DNA of 64,000 bases from Sphingomonas sp. Leaf17 (GTDB lineage Bacteria > Pseudomonadota > Alphaproteobacteria > Sphingomonadales > Sphingomonadaceae), in NCBI RefSeq assembly GCF_001421505.1, contig NZ_LMKL01000006.1:62001-126000 (forward strand), given 5' to 3'. Shown here piece by piece: positions 16,099 through 23,589 of this stretch. The first letter of the stretch is position 1; each line of letters starts with the position of its first letter. Under the pieces are notes generated by a model. The model ran no database searches and was not told where the DNA came from. It saw only the letters and a program-made list of their open reading frames with translations. Position numbers and translations under genes: made by a program.

Positions 16099-17511
16099 TC
16101 AGGCCGCGTTGTCGATGCCCAGTTCGCCCAGCTTGCGGTACAGGGTCGACCGGCCGATGCCGAGCCGGCGCGCGACCTCGGTCATGCGCCCGCGATAATG
16201 GCCGATCGCGAGGCGGATGACGTCGGCCTCGATCTCCTCCAGCATCCGCATGTTGCCGTCGGGGCGGAACAGCGTGACGCCGCCGCTGGATGGAATCGCC
16301 GCCGGCCCCACCCGCCGCGCGCCAAGGCTGGCGATCTGCGGGAAGTCGGCCGCCGTCAGCGCCGCGCCCTCGCACAGCACCGCCGCCCGGAAGAGCGCGT
16401 TCTGCAACTGGCGGACATTGCCCGGCCAGTCATAGTCGGACAGCAGCGTCAGCGCGTCTTCGGTGATGCCAAGCGGACGCAGCCCCGGCTGATGCGCGAT
16501 CCGCGCGAGCAGGTGCCGGGCAAGTGCGGGGATATCGGCGATGCGTTCGCGAAGCGGCGGGATCGTCACCTGCACGACGTTCAACCGGTAATACAGGTCC
16601 TCACGGAAACGCCCCGCCTCGACCTCCTCGATCAGTTTCTTGTTCGTCGCGGCGATGACGCGGACGTCAACGGTACGCGGATGGCGTGCGCCGATCGCGT
16701 GGACCTCGCCCGATTGCAGCACGCGGAGCAGCTTGACCTGCGCGTCGAGCGGCATCTCACCGATCTCGTCGAGGAAAACCGTGCCACCGTCCGCCTCGGC
16801 AAAGCGCCCGACCTTGCGCTCGAACGCGCCGGTGAACGCGCCTTTTTCGTGGCCGAACAATTCGCTTTCGACCAGATTCTGCGGAATCGCGCCGCAGTTG
16901 ATCGCCACCATCGTCTTCTTGGCGCGGGGCGAGGCGGCGTGGACAGCCTCGGCGACGACTTCCTTGCCGACACCGCTTTCGCCCTCCAGCAGCAAGGGCA
17001 CGCGGGCGCGCGCGGCCTTGGCGGCGATGGCGAGCGCAGCGCGGAAATCGGGGGACGACCCGACGATCTCGTCGAACGCCAGCAGCGCAGGGATCTTCTC
17101 GGTCAGCGGGCGCAGTTCGCCGGCGGCGGTGCCGGCAACGGCGGCCTCCAGCGCGGCGAGCAGCCGGTCGGGGGCGATCGGCTTCACCAGGAAATCGGTC
17201 GCGCCGGCGCGCATCGCGCTGACCGCGTGCGACACCGATCCGTTGGCGGTCAGCATCAGGATCGGCAGGGCGGGCCGGCGTTCGCGCAACGCGGCGATCA
17301 GCGCGGCGACATCGGCATCAGGCGCGGGCGAATCGATGATGATCGCGTCAAGCTGCATCCCGTCCTGCGTCCCCAGCGTAGCGATCGCCATCTCGCCCTC
17401 ATCGGCGAAGACCGATCGCCAGCCGGCCCGCGCGGCGAGTGCGGCGACGAGCCGGCGCTGGGCCTGTTCGTTGTCGATCAGCAATAGCAGGCGCTGCCCG
17501 TTGCGCGTCAT
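16099..17511 (-). CDS. Sigma-54-dependent response regulator (NtrC family)
   Basis: A 470-residue enhancer-binding activator. It has a receiver at 1-125 with putative phosphoacceptor Asp60 (AIIIDSPAP) and Lys110, an AAA+ domain with Walker A GESGVGKE (177-184), the sigma-54 contact motif GAFTGA (224-229), Walker B VFLDEIGEMP and arginine finger region, and a C-terminal Fis-type HTH (MTEVARRLGIGRSTLYRKLG). The receiver pocket is unusual: LLIDNEQ offers one Asp where two acidic residues are normal. No cognate kinase is adjacent. The target genes cannot be named from the window. Confidence 0.93.
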   Translation of the reverse strand: MTRNGQRLLLLIDNEQAQRRLVAALAARAGWRSVFADEGEMAIATLGTQDGMQLDAIIIDSPAPDADVAALIAALRERRPALPILMLTANGSVSHAVSAMRAGATDFLVKPIAPDRLLAALEAAVAGTAAGELRPLTEKIPALLAFDEIVGSSPDFRAALAIAAKAARARVPLLLEGESGVGKEVVAEAVHAASPRAKKTMVAINCGAIPQNLVESELFGHEKGAFTGAFERKVGRFAEADGGTVFLDEIGEMPLDAQVKLLRVLQSGEVHAIGARHPRTVDVRVIAATNKKLIEEVEAGRFREDLYYRLNVVQVTIPPLRERIADIPALARHLLARIAHQPGLRPLGITEDALTLLSDYDWPGNVRQLQNALFRAAVLCEGAALTAADFPQIASLGARRVGPAAIPSSGGVTLFRPDGNMRMLEEIEADVIRLAIGHYRGRMTEVARRLGIGRSTLYRKLGELGIDNAA

Positions 17512-17616
17512 TCATCCACCCCGTTCGCTTCGGCCATCGTGATACGCGCGGCGGGGTAAAGGGCGACTTAAGCACCGGAGCCGTCACCGCGACCGATCCC
17601 GACAGGCGCAACGGGG

Positions 17617-17645
17617 TTGAGCGAAGCGTGCGTGCTGGCTATGGT
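17617..17645 (+). promoter_or_regulatory. Sigma-70 type promoter of the coxIV-pnt operon
   Basis: TTGAGC (17617-17622) and TATGGT (17640-17645) are separated by exactly 17 bases, giving a start near 17652, about 40 bp before the first gene at 17691. Confidence 0.6.
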
Positions 17646-17690
17646 TATCCGCAACAAGATTACACGCACGTTCGCATGGGGGCAGGATCA

Positions 17691-17813
17691 ATGGCCGGAA
17701 ACGGTGATTTGAAGACGCATGAGGCGACCTACACCAGCATGATCGGCATGCTGAAATGGGGGTCGCTGGCCTGCGCGGTGCTGGTCGCGATCATCATCTA
17801 TCTGATCGCCTGA
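17691..17813 (+). CDS. aa3-type cytochrome c oxidase subunit IV
   Basis: A 40-residue protein: an N-terminal soluble part (MAGNGDLKTHEATYTSMIGM) and one transmembrane helix (SLACAVLVAIIIYLIA). This is the small bacterial subunit IV of aa3 oxidase (COX4_pro_2 type), a peripheral single helix in the crystallised Rhodobacter and Paracoccus enzymes that is dispensable for activity. In many alphaproteobacteria it is encoded just ahead of the pnt genes, as here: it ends 5 bp before pntAA, so it heads the operon. An in-frame ATG at 17676 is an alternative start but is less well placed for the ribosome site. Confidence 0.88.
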   Translation: MAGNGDLKTHEATYTSMIGMLKWGSLACAVLVAIIIYLIA

Positions 17814-17818
17814 CCGCG

Positions 17819-18949
17819 ATGGTCCGGATCGCCGTCCTCAGGGAGCATGTCGACGGCGAACGGCGGGTGGCCGCCACGCCGGAAACGGTGAAGAAGTTCA
17901 TCGCGCTCGGCGCCGTCGTGGCGGTCGAACGCGACGCGGGCGCGGCGGCCGGCTATACCGACCAGGCCTTTGCCGATGCGGGCGCGCAGATCGGCGACCG
18001 GGCCGCGACCGTCGCGGCCGCCGACATCCTGCTGGGCGTACAGGGACCGGATGCCGCCACCATCGCCGGGACCGCCTCCGGCGCGTGGATCGTCGCGGCG
18101 ATGAATCCGTTTGGCGAGCGCGCGAAGATCGACGGCTATGCCGCTGCGGGACTTGAGGCGCTGGCCATGGAGTTCATGCCGCGAATCACCCGCGCGCAGT
18201 CGATGGACATCCTGTCGTCGCAGTCGAACCTGTCGGGCTACAAGGCGGTGCTCGACGCCGCGGCCGAATATGACCGCGCCTTTCCGATGATGATGACCGC
18301 GGCGGGCACTGTCAGCGCGGCCAAGGTGTTCGTGATGGGCGTCGGCGTGGCGGGGTTGCAGGCGATCGCCACCGCGCGGCGGCTGGGCGCGCAGGTATCG
18401 GCCACCGACGTCCGGTCGGCGACGAAGGAACAGATCCAGTCGCTGGGCGCGAAACCGGTGTTCGTGGAGAATGTCGCCGGGATCGAGGGCGAAGGCACCG
18501 GCGGCTATGCCGGCGAGATGTCTCCCGAATATCAGGCCGCGCAGGCCGATCTGGTCTCGGCGCATATCGCCAGGCAGGACATCGTCATCACCACCGCGCT
18601 GATCCCCGGCCGCGCCGCCCCGCGTCTGGTCAGCGATGCGCAGGTCGCGTCGATGCGCGCCGGCAGCGTCATCGTCGACCTTGCCGCCGAACAGGGCGGC
18701 AATGTCGAGGGCGCGGTATCGGGCGAGACGGTGGTGCGCCACGGGGTGAAGATCATCGGCGCGCGCAACATGGCCAGTCGCCTCGCCACCGACACATCGG
18801 CGCTGTTCGCGCGCAACCTGTACAATTTCCTGAGCGCGTTCTGGGACAAGGACACGGGTCGCCCGGTCCTGCCCAACGGCGACGAGATCGGCGACGCGGT
18901 CCGCCTGACGCGCGGCGGCGCGGTGGCGAATCCGCGGTTGCTCACTTGA
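17819..18949 (+). CDS. pntAA: NAD(P) transhydrogenase subunit alpha, NAD-binding part
   Basis: A 376-residue soluble domain I of proton-translocating transhydrogenase, which binds NAD(H) and passes hydride to NADP+ at the membrane complex. It resembles the Rhodospirillum three-subunit type. Seen are the N-terminal LREHVDGERRVAATPETVKK, the Rossmann glycine motif GVGVAGLQA around residue 178, and the conserved YRVILA-equivalent region with MPRITRAQSMDILSSQSNLS. It follows the coxIV gene by 5 bp. In related genomes pntAB follows directly; here a DUF559 element intervenes. Confidence 0.95.
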   Translation: MVRIAVLREHVDGERRVAATPETVKKFIALGAVVAVERDAGAAAGYTDQAFADAGAQIGDRAATVAAADILLGVQGPDAATIAGTASGAWIVAAMNPFGERAKIDGYAAAGLEALAMEFMPRITRAQSMDILSSQSNLSGYKAVLDAAAEYDRAFPMMMTAAGTVSAAKVFVMGVGVAGLQAIATARRLGAQVSATDVRSATKEQIQSLGAKPVFVENVAGIEGEGTGGYAGEMSPEYQAAQADLVSAHIARQDIVITTALIPGRAAPRLVSDAQVASMRAGSVIVDLAAEQGGNVEGAVSGETVVRHGVKIIGARNMASRLATDTSALFARNLYNFLSAFWDKDTGRPVLPNGDEIGDAVRLTRGGAVANPRLLT

Positions 18950-18950
18950 T

Positions 18951-19000
18951 CCTCCCCGGTACGGGGAGGGGGACCGGCGCAGCCGGTGGAGGAGGTGTGC
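18951..19000 (+). repeat. Left terminal inverted repeat of the DUF559 element
   Basis: It contains two small palindromes in a row, CTCCCCGGTACGGGGAG and ACCGGC-GCA-GCCGGT, and ends with GGAGGAGG. It is the inverted counterpart of 19339-19391. It begins one base after the pntAA stop, and its GGAGG run is the ribosome site for the DUF559 gene. Confidence 0.8.
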
Positions 19001-19005
19001 CACGC

Positions 19006-19395
19006 ATGCTTAGGCCCGAAGTTGCGACCGCCCGTGCCTTGCGTCGCGTGATGACGTTGCCCAAGGTGGTGTCGTGGGAGCGGTTGCGCGCCTACCGCGC
19101 GGGTTTCAAGGTTCGCCGACAACATCCCGTCGGTCCTTATCTCTACGACTTCTTCTGCCGCGAGGCCGCACTGGCCATCGAGATCGACGGCGAGGGACAT
19201 GGTCGCGGCGATCGACCAGAGCGCGATATCGTTCGCGACCAATTTTTCGAGCAAAACGGCTTCCGGGTATTGCGGCTGGCCGCAGGCGATGTGCTGAGAG
19301 ACGTGGATGCCGTCGTGACACGGATCGTGTCCTGTGCGGCCCACCCCCTCCACCAGCCTGCGGCTGGTCCCCCTCCCCGTGCCGGGGAGGAATGA
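19006..19395 (+). CDS. DUF559 (Vsr-like fold) nuclease-like protein
   Basis: A 129-residue protein matching DUF559: LRRVMTLPKVVSWERLRA, FKVRRQHPVGPYLYDFFC, LAIEIDGEGH, RDQFFEQNGFRVLRL. The fold is that of very-short-patch-repair and restriction endonucleases, with a probable catalytic set in the VGPYLYDFFC and IEIDGEGH segments. Genes of this family are found scattered and often flanked by palindromic repeats, as here, suggesting mobility or homing-like behaviour; that is inference. It sits inside the pnt operon between two inverted repeats. The last about ten codons and the stop lie within the right repeat. Confidence 0.85.
   Translation: MLRPEVATARALRRVMTLPKVVSWERLRAYRAGFKVRRQHPVGPYLYDFFCREAALAIEIDGEGHGRGDRPERDIVRDQFFEQNGFRVLRLAAGDVLRDVDAVVTRIVSCAAHPLHQPAAGPPPRAGEE
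19339..19391 (-). repeat. Right terminal inverted repeat of the DUF559 element
   Basis: Reverse complement matches the left repeat over about 45 bases. The inner hairpin differs by paired changes (ACCAGCC-GCA-GGCTGGT against ACCGGC-GCA-GCCGGT), so structure is conserved. The end GGGGAGG (19385-19390 region) lies 7-8 bases before the pntAB start and serves as its ribosome site. Confidence 0.8.
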
Positions 19396-19397
19396 AA

Positions 19398-19703
19398 ATG
19401 GACTTCATCGCGATCCTGTCGATCTTCGTGCTGGCGTGCTTCGTCGGCTATTTCGTCGTCTGGTCGGTCACCCCGGCGTTGCACACGCCGCTGATGGCGG
19501 TGACGAACGCGATTTCCAGCGTCATCATCGTCGGCGCGCTGATCGCGGCGGCGGCGGCCGGCGTTGGGGCAGGCTCGGGCGTGTCGAAATGGCTGGGGTT
19601 GCTGGCCGTCGTGCTGGCCAGCGTCAACATCTTCGGGGGTTTCGCGGTCACCGCGCGGATGCTGGCGATGTACAAGAAAAAAGAGCGGCCGGTCGCCAAA
19701 TGA
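19398..19703 (+). CDS. pntAB: NAD(P) transhydrogenase subunit alpha, membrane part
   Basis: A 101-residue membrane protein, the first half of transhydrogenase domain II, with about three helices (FIAILSIFVLACFVGYFVVW; LMAVTNAISSVIIVGALIAA; LLAVVLASVNIFGGFAV). The segment HTPLMAVTNAISSVI is a family signature lining the proton path. ATG at 19398 is preferred over the in-frame ATG at 19392, because the ribosome site GGGGAGG would be only two bases from the latter. In this arrangement the translation signal is part of the DUF559 element's right repeat. Confidence 0.93.
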   Translation: MDFIAILSIFVLACFVGYFVVWSVTPALHTPLMAVTNAISSVIIVGALIAAAAAGVGAGSGVSKWLGLLAVVLASVNIFGGFAVTARMLAMYKKKERPVAK

Positions 19704-19743
19704 GCGGGCTGGTAACGACGACGATTAGGGCGGGGGACGCACG

Positions 19744-21222
19744 ATGCACGAACTGACGGTCAGCCCCTGGGCATCGCTCGCCTATCTGGTCGCGGGGGTG
19801 TGCTTCATCCTCGCGCTGCGCGGGCTGTCGTCGCCGGCGTCGAGCCAGAAGGGCAACCGCTACGGCATCATCGGCATGACCATCGCGGTCGTGACGACGC
19901 TGGTGACGCATGTGCCGATGCAGATGAACGGCTGTCCGCTCGGTATTGGGGCCTGCGCGATCCTTGATCGTCCCGTGGTCGACTGGATCACGATCGTCGA
20001 GATCCTGGCCGCAATCGGTATCGGCGCGGTGATCGGCCTGACAACCGCGCGACGGATCGCGATGACCGATATGCCGCAATTGGTGGCGGCGTTCCATTCG
20101 CTCGTCGGTCTGGCCGCCGTGCTCGTCGCCGCCGCCGCGTTCCTGAACCCCGACGCATTCGGCATCGTCGGCGCGGACGGGACGATCCTGCCGGTCAGCC
20201 GGATCGAAATGGGCCTTGGCATCGCGATCGGCGCGATCACCTTTTCCGGGTCGGTCATCGCCTTCCTGAAGCTGAATGGTAACATGGGCGGCAAGCCGCT
20301 CCTGCTGCCGGGCCGTCACGTCATAAACCTGGGGGTGCTGGCCGGGATCATCGGGCTGGTCGCGTATTTTACCGTCGACCAGAGCCCGTGGGTGTTCTGG
20401 ACGATCACGGGCTTGAGCTTCGCGATCGGCTTCCTGCTGATCGTGCCGATCGGCGGAGCGGACATGCCGGTCGTCGTGTCGATGCTGAATTCCTATTCGG
20501 GCTGGGCGGCGGCGGCGATGGGTTTCACGCTGCACAACAGCGCGATGATCATCACCGGCGCGCTGGTCGGGTCGTCGGGTGCGATCCTGAGCTACATCAT
20601 GTGCAAGGCGATGAACCGCAGCTTCATCAGCGTCATCGCCGGCGGGTTCGGATCGAGCGACGCCGGGTCTGGCCCGGCCGCCGCCGCCGACCGGCCGTGG
20701 AAACGCGGATCGGCGGAGGACGCGGCGTTCCTGATGGCCCAGGCCGAGCAGGTCGTGATCGTTCCCGGATACGGCATGGCGGTCGCGCAGGCACAGCATG
20801 TGCTGCGTGAAATGGGCGACAAGTTGAAGGCGCACGGCGTCCGCGTGAAATACGCGATCCACCCCGTCGCCGGGCGGATGCCGGGCCACATGAACGTCCT
20901 GCTGGCCGAGGCGAACGTGCCGTATGACGAGGTGTTCGAGCTGGAGGACATCAACAGCGAGTTCGCGCAGACCGACGTCGCGTTCGTCATCGGCGCGAAC
21001 GACGTGACCAACCCGGCGGCCAAGACCGACAAATCCTCCCCCATCTACGGCATGCCGATCCTCGATGTGGAAAAGGCCAAGACCGTGCTGTTCATCAAGC
21101 GGTCGATGGGCGGGGTCGGCTATGCCGGCGTCGACAATGACGTTTTCTACCGCGACAACACGATGATGCTGCTGGCGGATGCCAAGAAGATGGTCGAGGA
21201 GATCGTCAAGGCGCTGGACTGA
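19744..21222 (+). CDS. pntB: NAD(P) transhydrogenase subunit beta
   Basis: A 492-residue subunit. The N-terminal two thirds is membranous with roughly nine helices, including the half-channel helices (MPQLVAAFHSLVGLAAVLVA with the conserved His; MPVVVSMLNSYSGWAAAAMG). The C-terminal soluble domain III binds NADP(H), with VIVPGYGMAVAQAQ as the glycine-rich nucleotide motif and FVIGANDVTNPAA. With PntAA and PntAB it drives NADPH formation from NADH with the proton gradient. It is the last gene of the operon, 40 bp after pntAB. Confidence 0.96.
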   Translation: MHELTVSPWASLAYLVAGVCFILALRGLSSPASSQKGNRYGIIGMTIAVVTTLVTHVPMQMNGCPLGIGACAILDRPVVDWITIVEILAAIGIGAVIGLTTARRIAMTDMPQLVAAFHSLVGLAAVLVAAAAFLNPDAFGIVGADGTILPVSRIEMGLGIAIGAITFSGSVIAFLKLNGNMGGKPLLLPGRHVINLGVLAGIIGLVAYFTVDQSPWVFWTITGLSFAIGFLLIVPIGGADMPVVVSMLNSYSGWAAAAMGFTLHNSAMIITGALVGSSGAILSYIMCKAMNRSFISVIAGGFGSSDAGSGPAAAADRPWKRGSAEDAAFLMAQAEQVVIVPGYGMAVAQAQHVLREMGDKLKAHGVRVKYAIHPVAGRMPGHMNVLLAEANVPYDEVFELEDINSEFAQTDVAFVIGANDVTNPAAKTDKSSPIYGMPILDVEKAKTVLFIKRSMGGVGYAGVDNDVFYRDNTMMLLADAKKMVEEIVKALD

Positions 21223-21250
21223 TTCGCCGCCGGTTTCAACGGGGCGCGGC

Positions 21251-22150
21251 GTGACATTTGCAGATGGTGATTTCGGGCCGGGTGGTTCCGGACAGGGCAG
21301 CGGCCCGCGCGTGGCGCTGGTGGCGGGGCCGGCCGCGTCCGACCGGCTGACGCACGCGGTCGCGGCGATCGGCGGGCGGCTGACCCGATATGGCTGGCAC
21401 GACCCGATCGCGGCCGATGCGCATGACGTGCTGGCGCTGGATCTTGACGGGGCCGATCACGATATCGTCACGGACCTGTTCGCGCGGATCGTGCCGCCCG
21501 CGACGCCGGTCGTGGTCGCGTTCGATGCCGACTGGATCGACCTTGCCGCCGGCCTGATGGGGCCGGACGTCCAGTTGCTGTGCGCGCCGACGCGGCTGGA
21601 CTGTCTCGCCGCGCTGGTGATCGCCGCCGGACAGTCTGACCAGCCCGCCCGCGTCCGCAGCGACGACGCGGCCCGGGTCGCGGTGCTGGAATCCGAGATC
21701 ACGCGGATCGCCGGCCTGTTGCAACGGCTGGCGCGCGACGACGCGCCGAAGGACCATGTCGCCAGTTCGGCGATGGGCTTCGCCGCGCGTCCGGCCGAAA
21801 CGCACGTCACCGCCGACGACATCCGCGCCGTCATCCGCGCCCGGCGGCTGCGCGAGCGGTTCTTTGCCGACGGGCTGCTGGAGGATCCGGCCTGGGACAT
21901 GCTGCTCGACCTGTTCGCCGCCGCGCTGGAGGGGCGCAGCGTGTCGGTGTCGAGCCTGTGCATCGCCGCCGCCGTGGCCCCGACCACCGCGCTGCGCTGG
22001 ATCGGGCGGATGGTCGATGCCGGGCTGTTCGTCCGCCATGCCGACCCGCAGGACCGGCGGCGCGTGTTCATCGCCCTGTCGCCGCGCGCGGACGATGCGA
22101 TGCACGGCTATGTCGCGGCGGTGCGGTCGGCGGGACTTTCGATCGCCTGA
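21251..22150 (+). CDS. Pseudo-receiver / winged-helix DNA-binding protein
   Basis: A 299-residue protein of the sphingomonad MarR-like type. The N-terminal part (about 20-140; RVALVAGPAASDRLTHAV, VLALDLDG, PVVVAFDADW) has an alternating hydrophobic pattern like a response-regulator receiver or flavodoxin fold, without a clear phosphorylation site. A coiled stretch follows (about 155-180). The C-terminal 110 residues are a winged helix: VSSLCIAAAVAPTTALRWIG as recognition region and DPQDRRRVFIALS as wing. Start GTG at 21251, 28 bp after pntB. Ligand and targets unknown. The last codons form part of a 20-bp tandem duplication. Confidence 0.75.
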   Translation: MTFADGDFGPGGSGQGSGPRVALVAGPAASDRLTHAVAAIGGRLTRYGWHDPIAADAHDVLALDLDGADHDIVTDLFARIVPPATPVVVAFDADWIDLAAGLMGPDVQLLCAPTRLDCLAALVIAAGQSDQPARVRSDDAARVAVLESEITRIAGLLQRLARDDAPKDHVASSAMGFAARPAETHVTADDIRAVIRARRLRERFFADGLLEDPAWDMLLDLFAAALEGRSVSVSSLCIAAAVAPTTALRWIGRMVDAGLFVRHADPQDRRRVFIALSPRADDAMHGYVAAVRSAGLSIA

Positions 22151-22180
22151 AGCCTTGGGCGATCGCCTGAAGCCTTGCGC
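22141..22180. repeat. 20-bp tandem duplication at the gene end
   Basis: GATCGCCTGAAGCCTTGGGC is followed directly by a copy differing only at one base near the end. The first copy contains the stop codon of the winged-helix gene, the second is noncoding, just upstream of the tRNA gene. Confidence 0.8.
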
Positions 22181-22213
22181 AAACGCGCAGTCTTTGGCAT
22201 CGGCAGCGGCAGG

Positions 22214-22289
22214 GGGCGATTAGCTCAGTTGGTAGAGCGTCTCGTTTACACCGAGAATGTCGGCGGTTCGAGCCCGTCATCGCCCACCA
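22214..22289 (+). tRNA. tRNA-Val (anticodon UAC)
   Basis: A 76-base cloverleaf with the CCA end encoded. The acceptor GGGCGAT pairs with ATCGCCC, the D-arm is GCTCAGTTGGTAGAGC, the anticodon stem TCTCG/CGAGA has loop TTTACAC giving anticodon TAC, and the T-loop is GTTCGAG. It reads the GUA/GUG family of valine codons. It lies between the winged-helix gene and the convergent HTH gene. Confidence 0.96.
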
Positions 22290-22306
22290 CCCCCTACAGA
22301 TCCCCC

Positions 22307-22873
22307 TTACAGATCGCGGACCAGCCGGATGCCGCGCGCGATCCAGGGCGGGCTGGCGATCGCCTGTGGCCGGGCGCCGACCGTCGGCGGCAGGACGCCG
22401 AGCGTGCCGTCCGGTGCGATATCGAGCAGCCGGCCGAAGACGAATCGCCCCGCCGGCAGCGGCACCAGCACGTCGCGGTGCAGCGCGGTCGCGAACCGGT
22501 CCACCGCCAGCGTTTCGCACCAGATCGCATCGCCCGCGCGATAATCCCCGACGCCGCTGGTGACGGTGACCGCGACCAGTCCGGGGGTCGCGAGCGGCGG
22601 CACGACGCTCTGCGTCCGGCGCGGCGCGCTGACCCCGTGCGAATCGAGCGTGGCCGCCACCGGCAGGTCGGGACGGTCGGGCAGGGTCACGAGTTCGGCG
22701 GCGGTGACGCCCAGCGCATCGGCGATCCGGTTGAGCCAGCCGATCGACACGGTGCGCGTCCCCGTCTCCAGCCGGCCGATCGTCTGCGCGGTGGTCGGCG
22801 GGGTGCAACGCGCGGCGACATCCTCCAGCGTCAGGCCCTTGGCCCGGCGCACCTGACGGATCGCGGTAATCAT
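22307..22873 (-). CDS. XRE-family HTH transcriptional regulator
   Basis: A 188-residue protein with an N-terminal helix-turn-helix of the Cro/C1 type (IRQVRRAKGLTLEDVAARC through GWLNRIADALGVTAAELV, about residues 5-60). The C-terminal 110 residues (VVPPLATPGLVAVTVTSGVG, DYRAGDAIWCETLAVDRF) resemble a S24/LexA-like or cupin-like sensory half without the protease dyad being evident. Targets unknown; it is divergent from the DUF6456 gene with about 100 bp shared upstream, which may include its operator. Confidence 0.82.
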   Translation of the reverse strand: MITAIRQVRRAKGLTLEDVAARCTPPTTAQTIGRLETGTRTVSIGWLNRIADALGVTAAELVTLPDRPDLPVAATLDSHGVSAPRRTQSVVPPLATPGLVAVTVTSGVGDYRAGDAIWCETLAVDRFATALHRDVLVPLPAGRFVFGRLLDIAPDGTLGVLPPTVGARPQAIASPPWIARGIRLVRDL

Positions 22874-22973
22874 GATCGACGGCCCCCTCAAACCAGATCG
22901 GTTTCTTCTCTGTCCTACAACCATGCGTTTGTGGCAAGGACATTGCGACTCGGGACAAACAGGGAACAATGCG

Positions 22974-23444
22974 ATGCAGGACTTGGTCGAAACAGTGGTC
23001 GGTGGCGGTGCAACCGGCAGTCAGCGGATGCGGGAGCGGACCCGGGGGCGCAGCGTGACGGTCAACGTCGCCGAATCGCCGCTCGGCTGGCTGAGGGCGC
23101 GCGGGCTGGTCACGCCGCGCCAGTTCGAGGCGGGCGAACGGCTGCGCGGGGATTACGAACGTGCCTGCCTGGCGCCCAGCGTGACGATGCGCTGGACCCC
23201 GCGCGTCGACGGCGGGGACGGTGCCGGCGGCGATCCGACCACCGCGCAGATCGCGGCCAAGCGCCGTTTCGACGCGGCGATGGTCGCGGTCGGTCCTGGC
23301 CTGCGCGACGTCGCGTGGCGGGTAGTCTGCGCCGGCGAAGGCATGCCGGCGGCGGAAAAGGCGATGGGCTGGCCCGCGCGGGCCGGGCGGCTGGTCCTGA
23401 CCTTCGCACTGGACCGGCTGGCCGATCATTACGGCATGTGTTGA
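22974..23444 (+). CDS. DUF6456 domain protein
   Basis: A 156-residue cytoplasmic protein. From ESPLGWLRARGLVTPRQFEA to the C-terminus (RLVLTFALDRLADHYGM) it matches DUF6456, an alphaproteobacterial domain usually found at the C-terminus of HTH proteins. Here the DNA-binding part is absent and only a short Arg-rich lead-in (RMRERTRGRSV) precedes it. It is divergent from an XRE regulator, so the two may work together, but function is unknown. Confidence 0.8.
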   Translation: MQDLVETVVGGGATGSQRMRERTRGRSVTVNVAESPLGWLRARGLVTPRQFEAGERLRGDYERACLAPSVTMRWTPRVDGGDGAGGDPTTAQIAAKRRFDAAMVAVGPGLRDVAWRVVCAGEGMPAAEKAMGWPARAGRLVLTFALDRLADHYGMC

Positions 23445-23589
23445 GGCCACACGTCACGGATATGCCGCCTGCAACGTGACAAAAGTGACATAAATATTGC
23501 TGCGCCCTCGCAATACTGCTCAAACGGGTGCCGACATCGGGCGAAAAACGGGATCCGATCAACGGCGTAACAGCAATAGGGTACTGGGT
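23445..23589. promoter_or_regulatory. Upstream region of the sulfotransferase-like gene
   Basis: This 145-base space carries GTGACA-AAA-GTGACA (about 23475-23489) and GTCACG (23453-23458) facing CGTGAC (about 23474-23479), a pattern that could be a regulator site. TTGCTG and CAATAC are a weak promoter candidate. Confidence 0.3.

Noticed and set aside
19006..19395. DUF559 gene as a Vsr mismatch endonuclease with a partner Dcm methylase
   Set aside because: No methyltransferase of that type adjoins it and the flanking repeats point to an insertion rather than a repair operon.
22214..22306. Integration (att) site at the 3' end of tRNA-Val
   Set aside because: No integrase gene and no second copy of the tRNA end is seen in the window.
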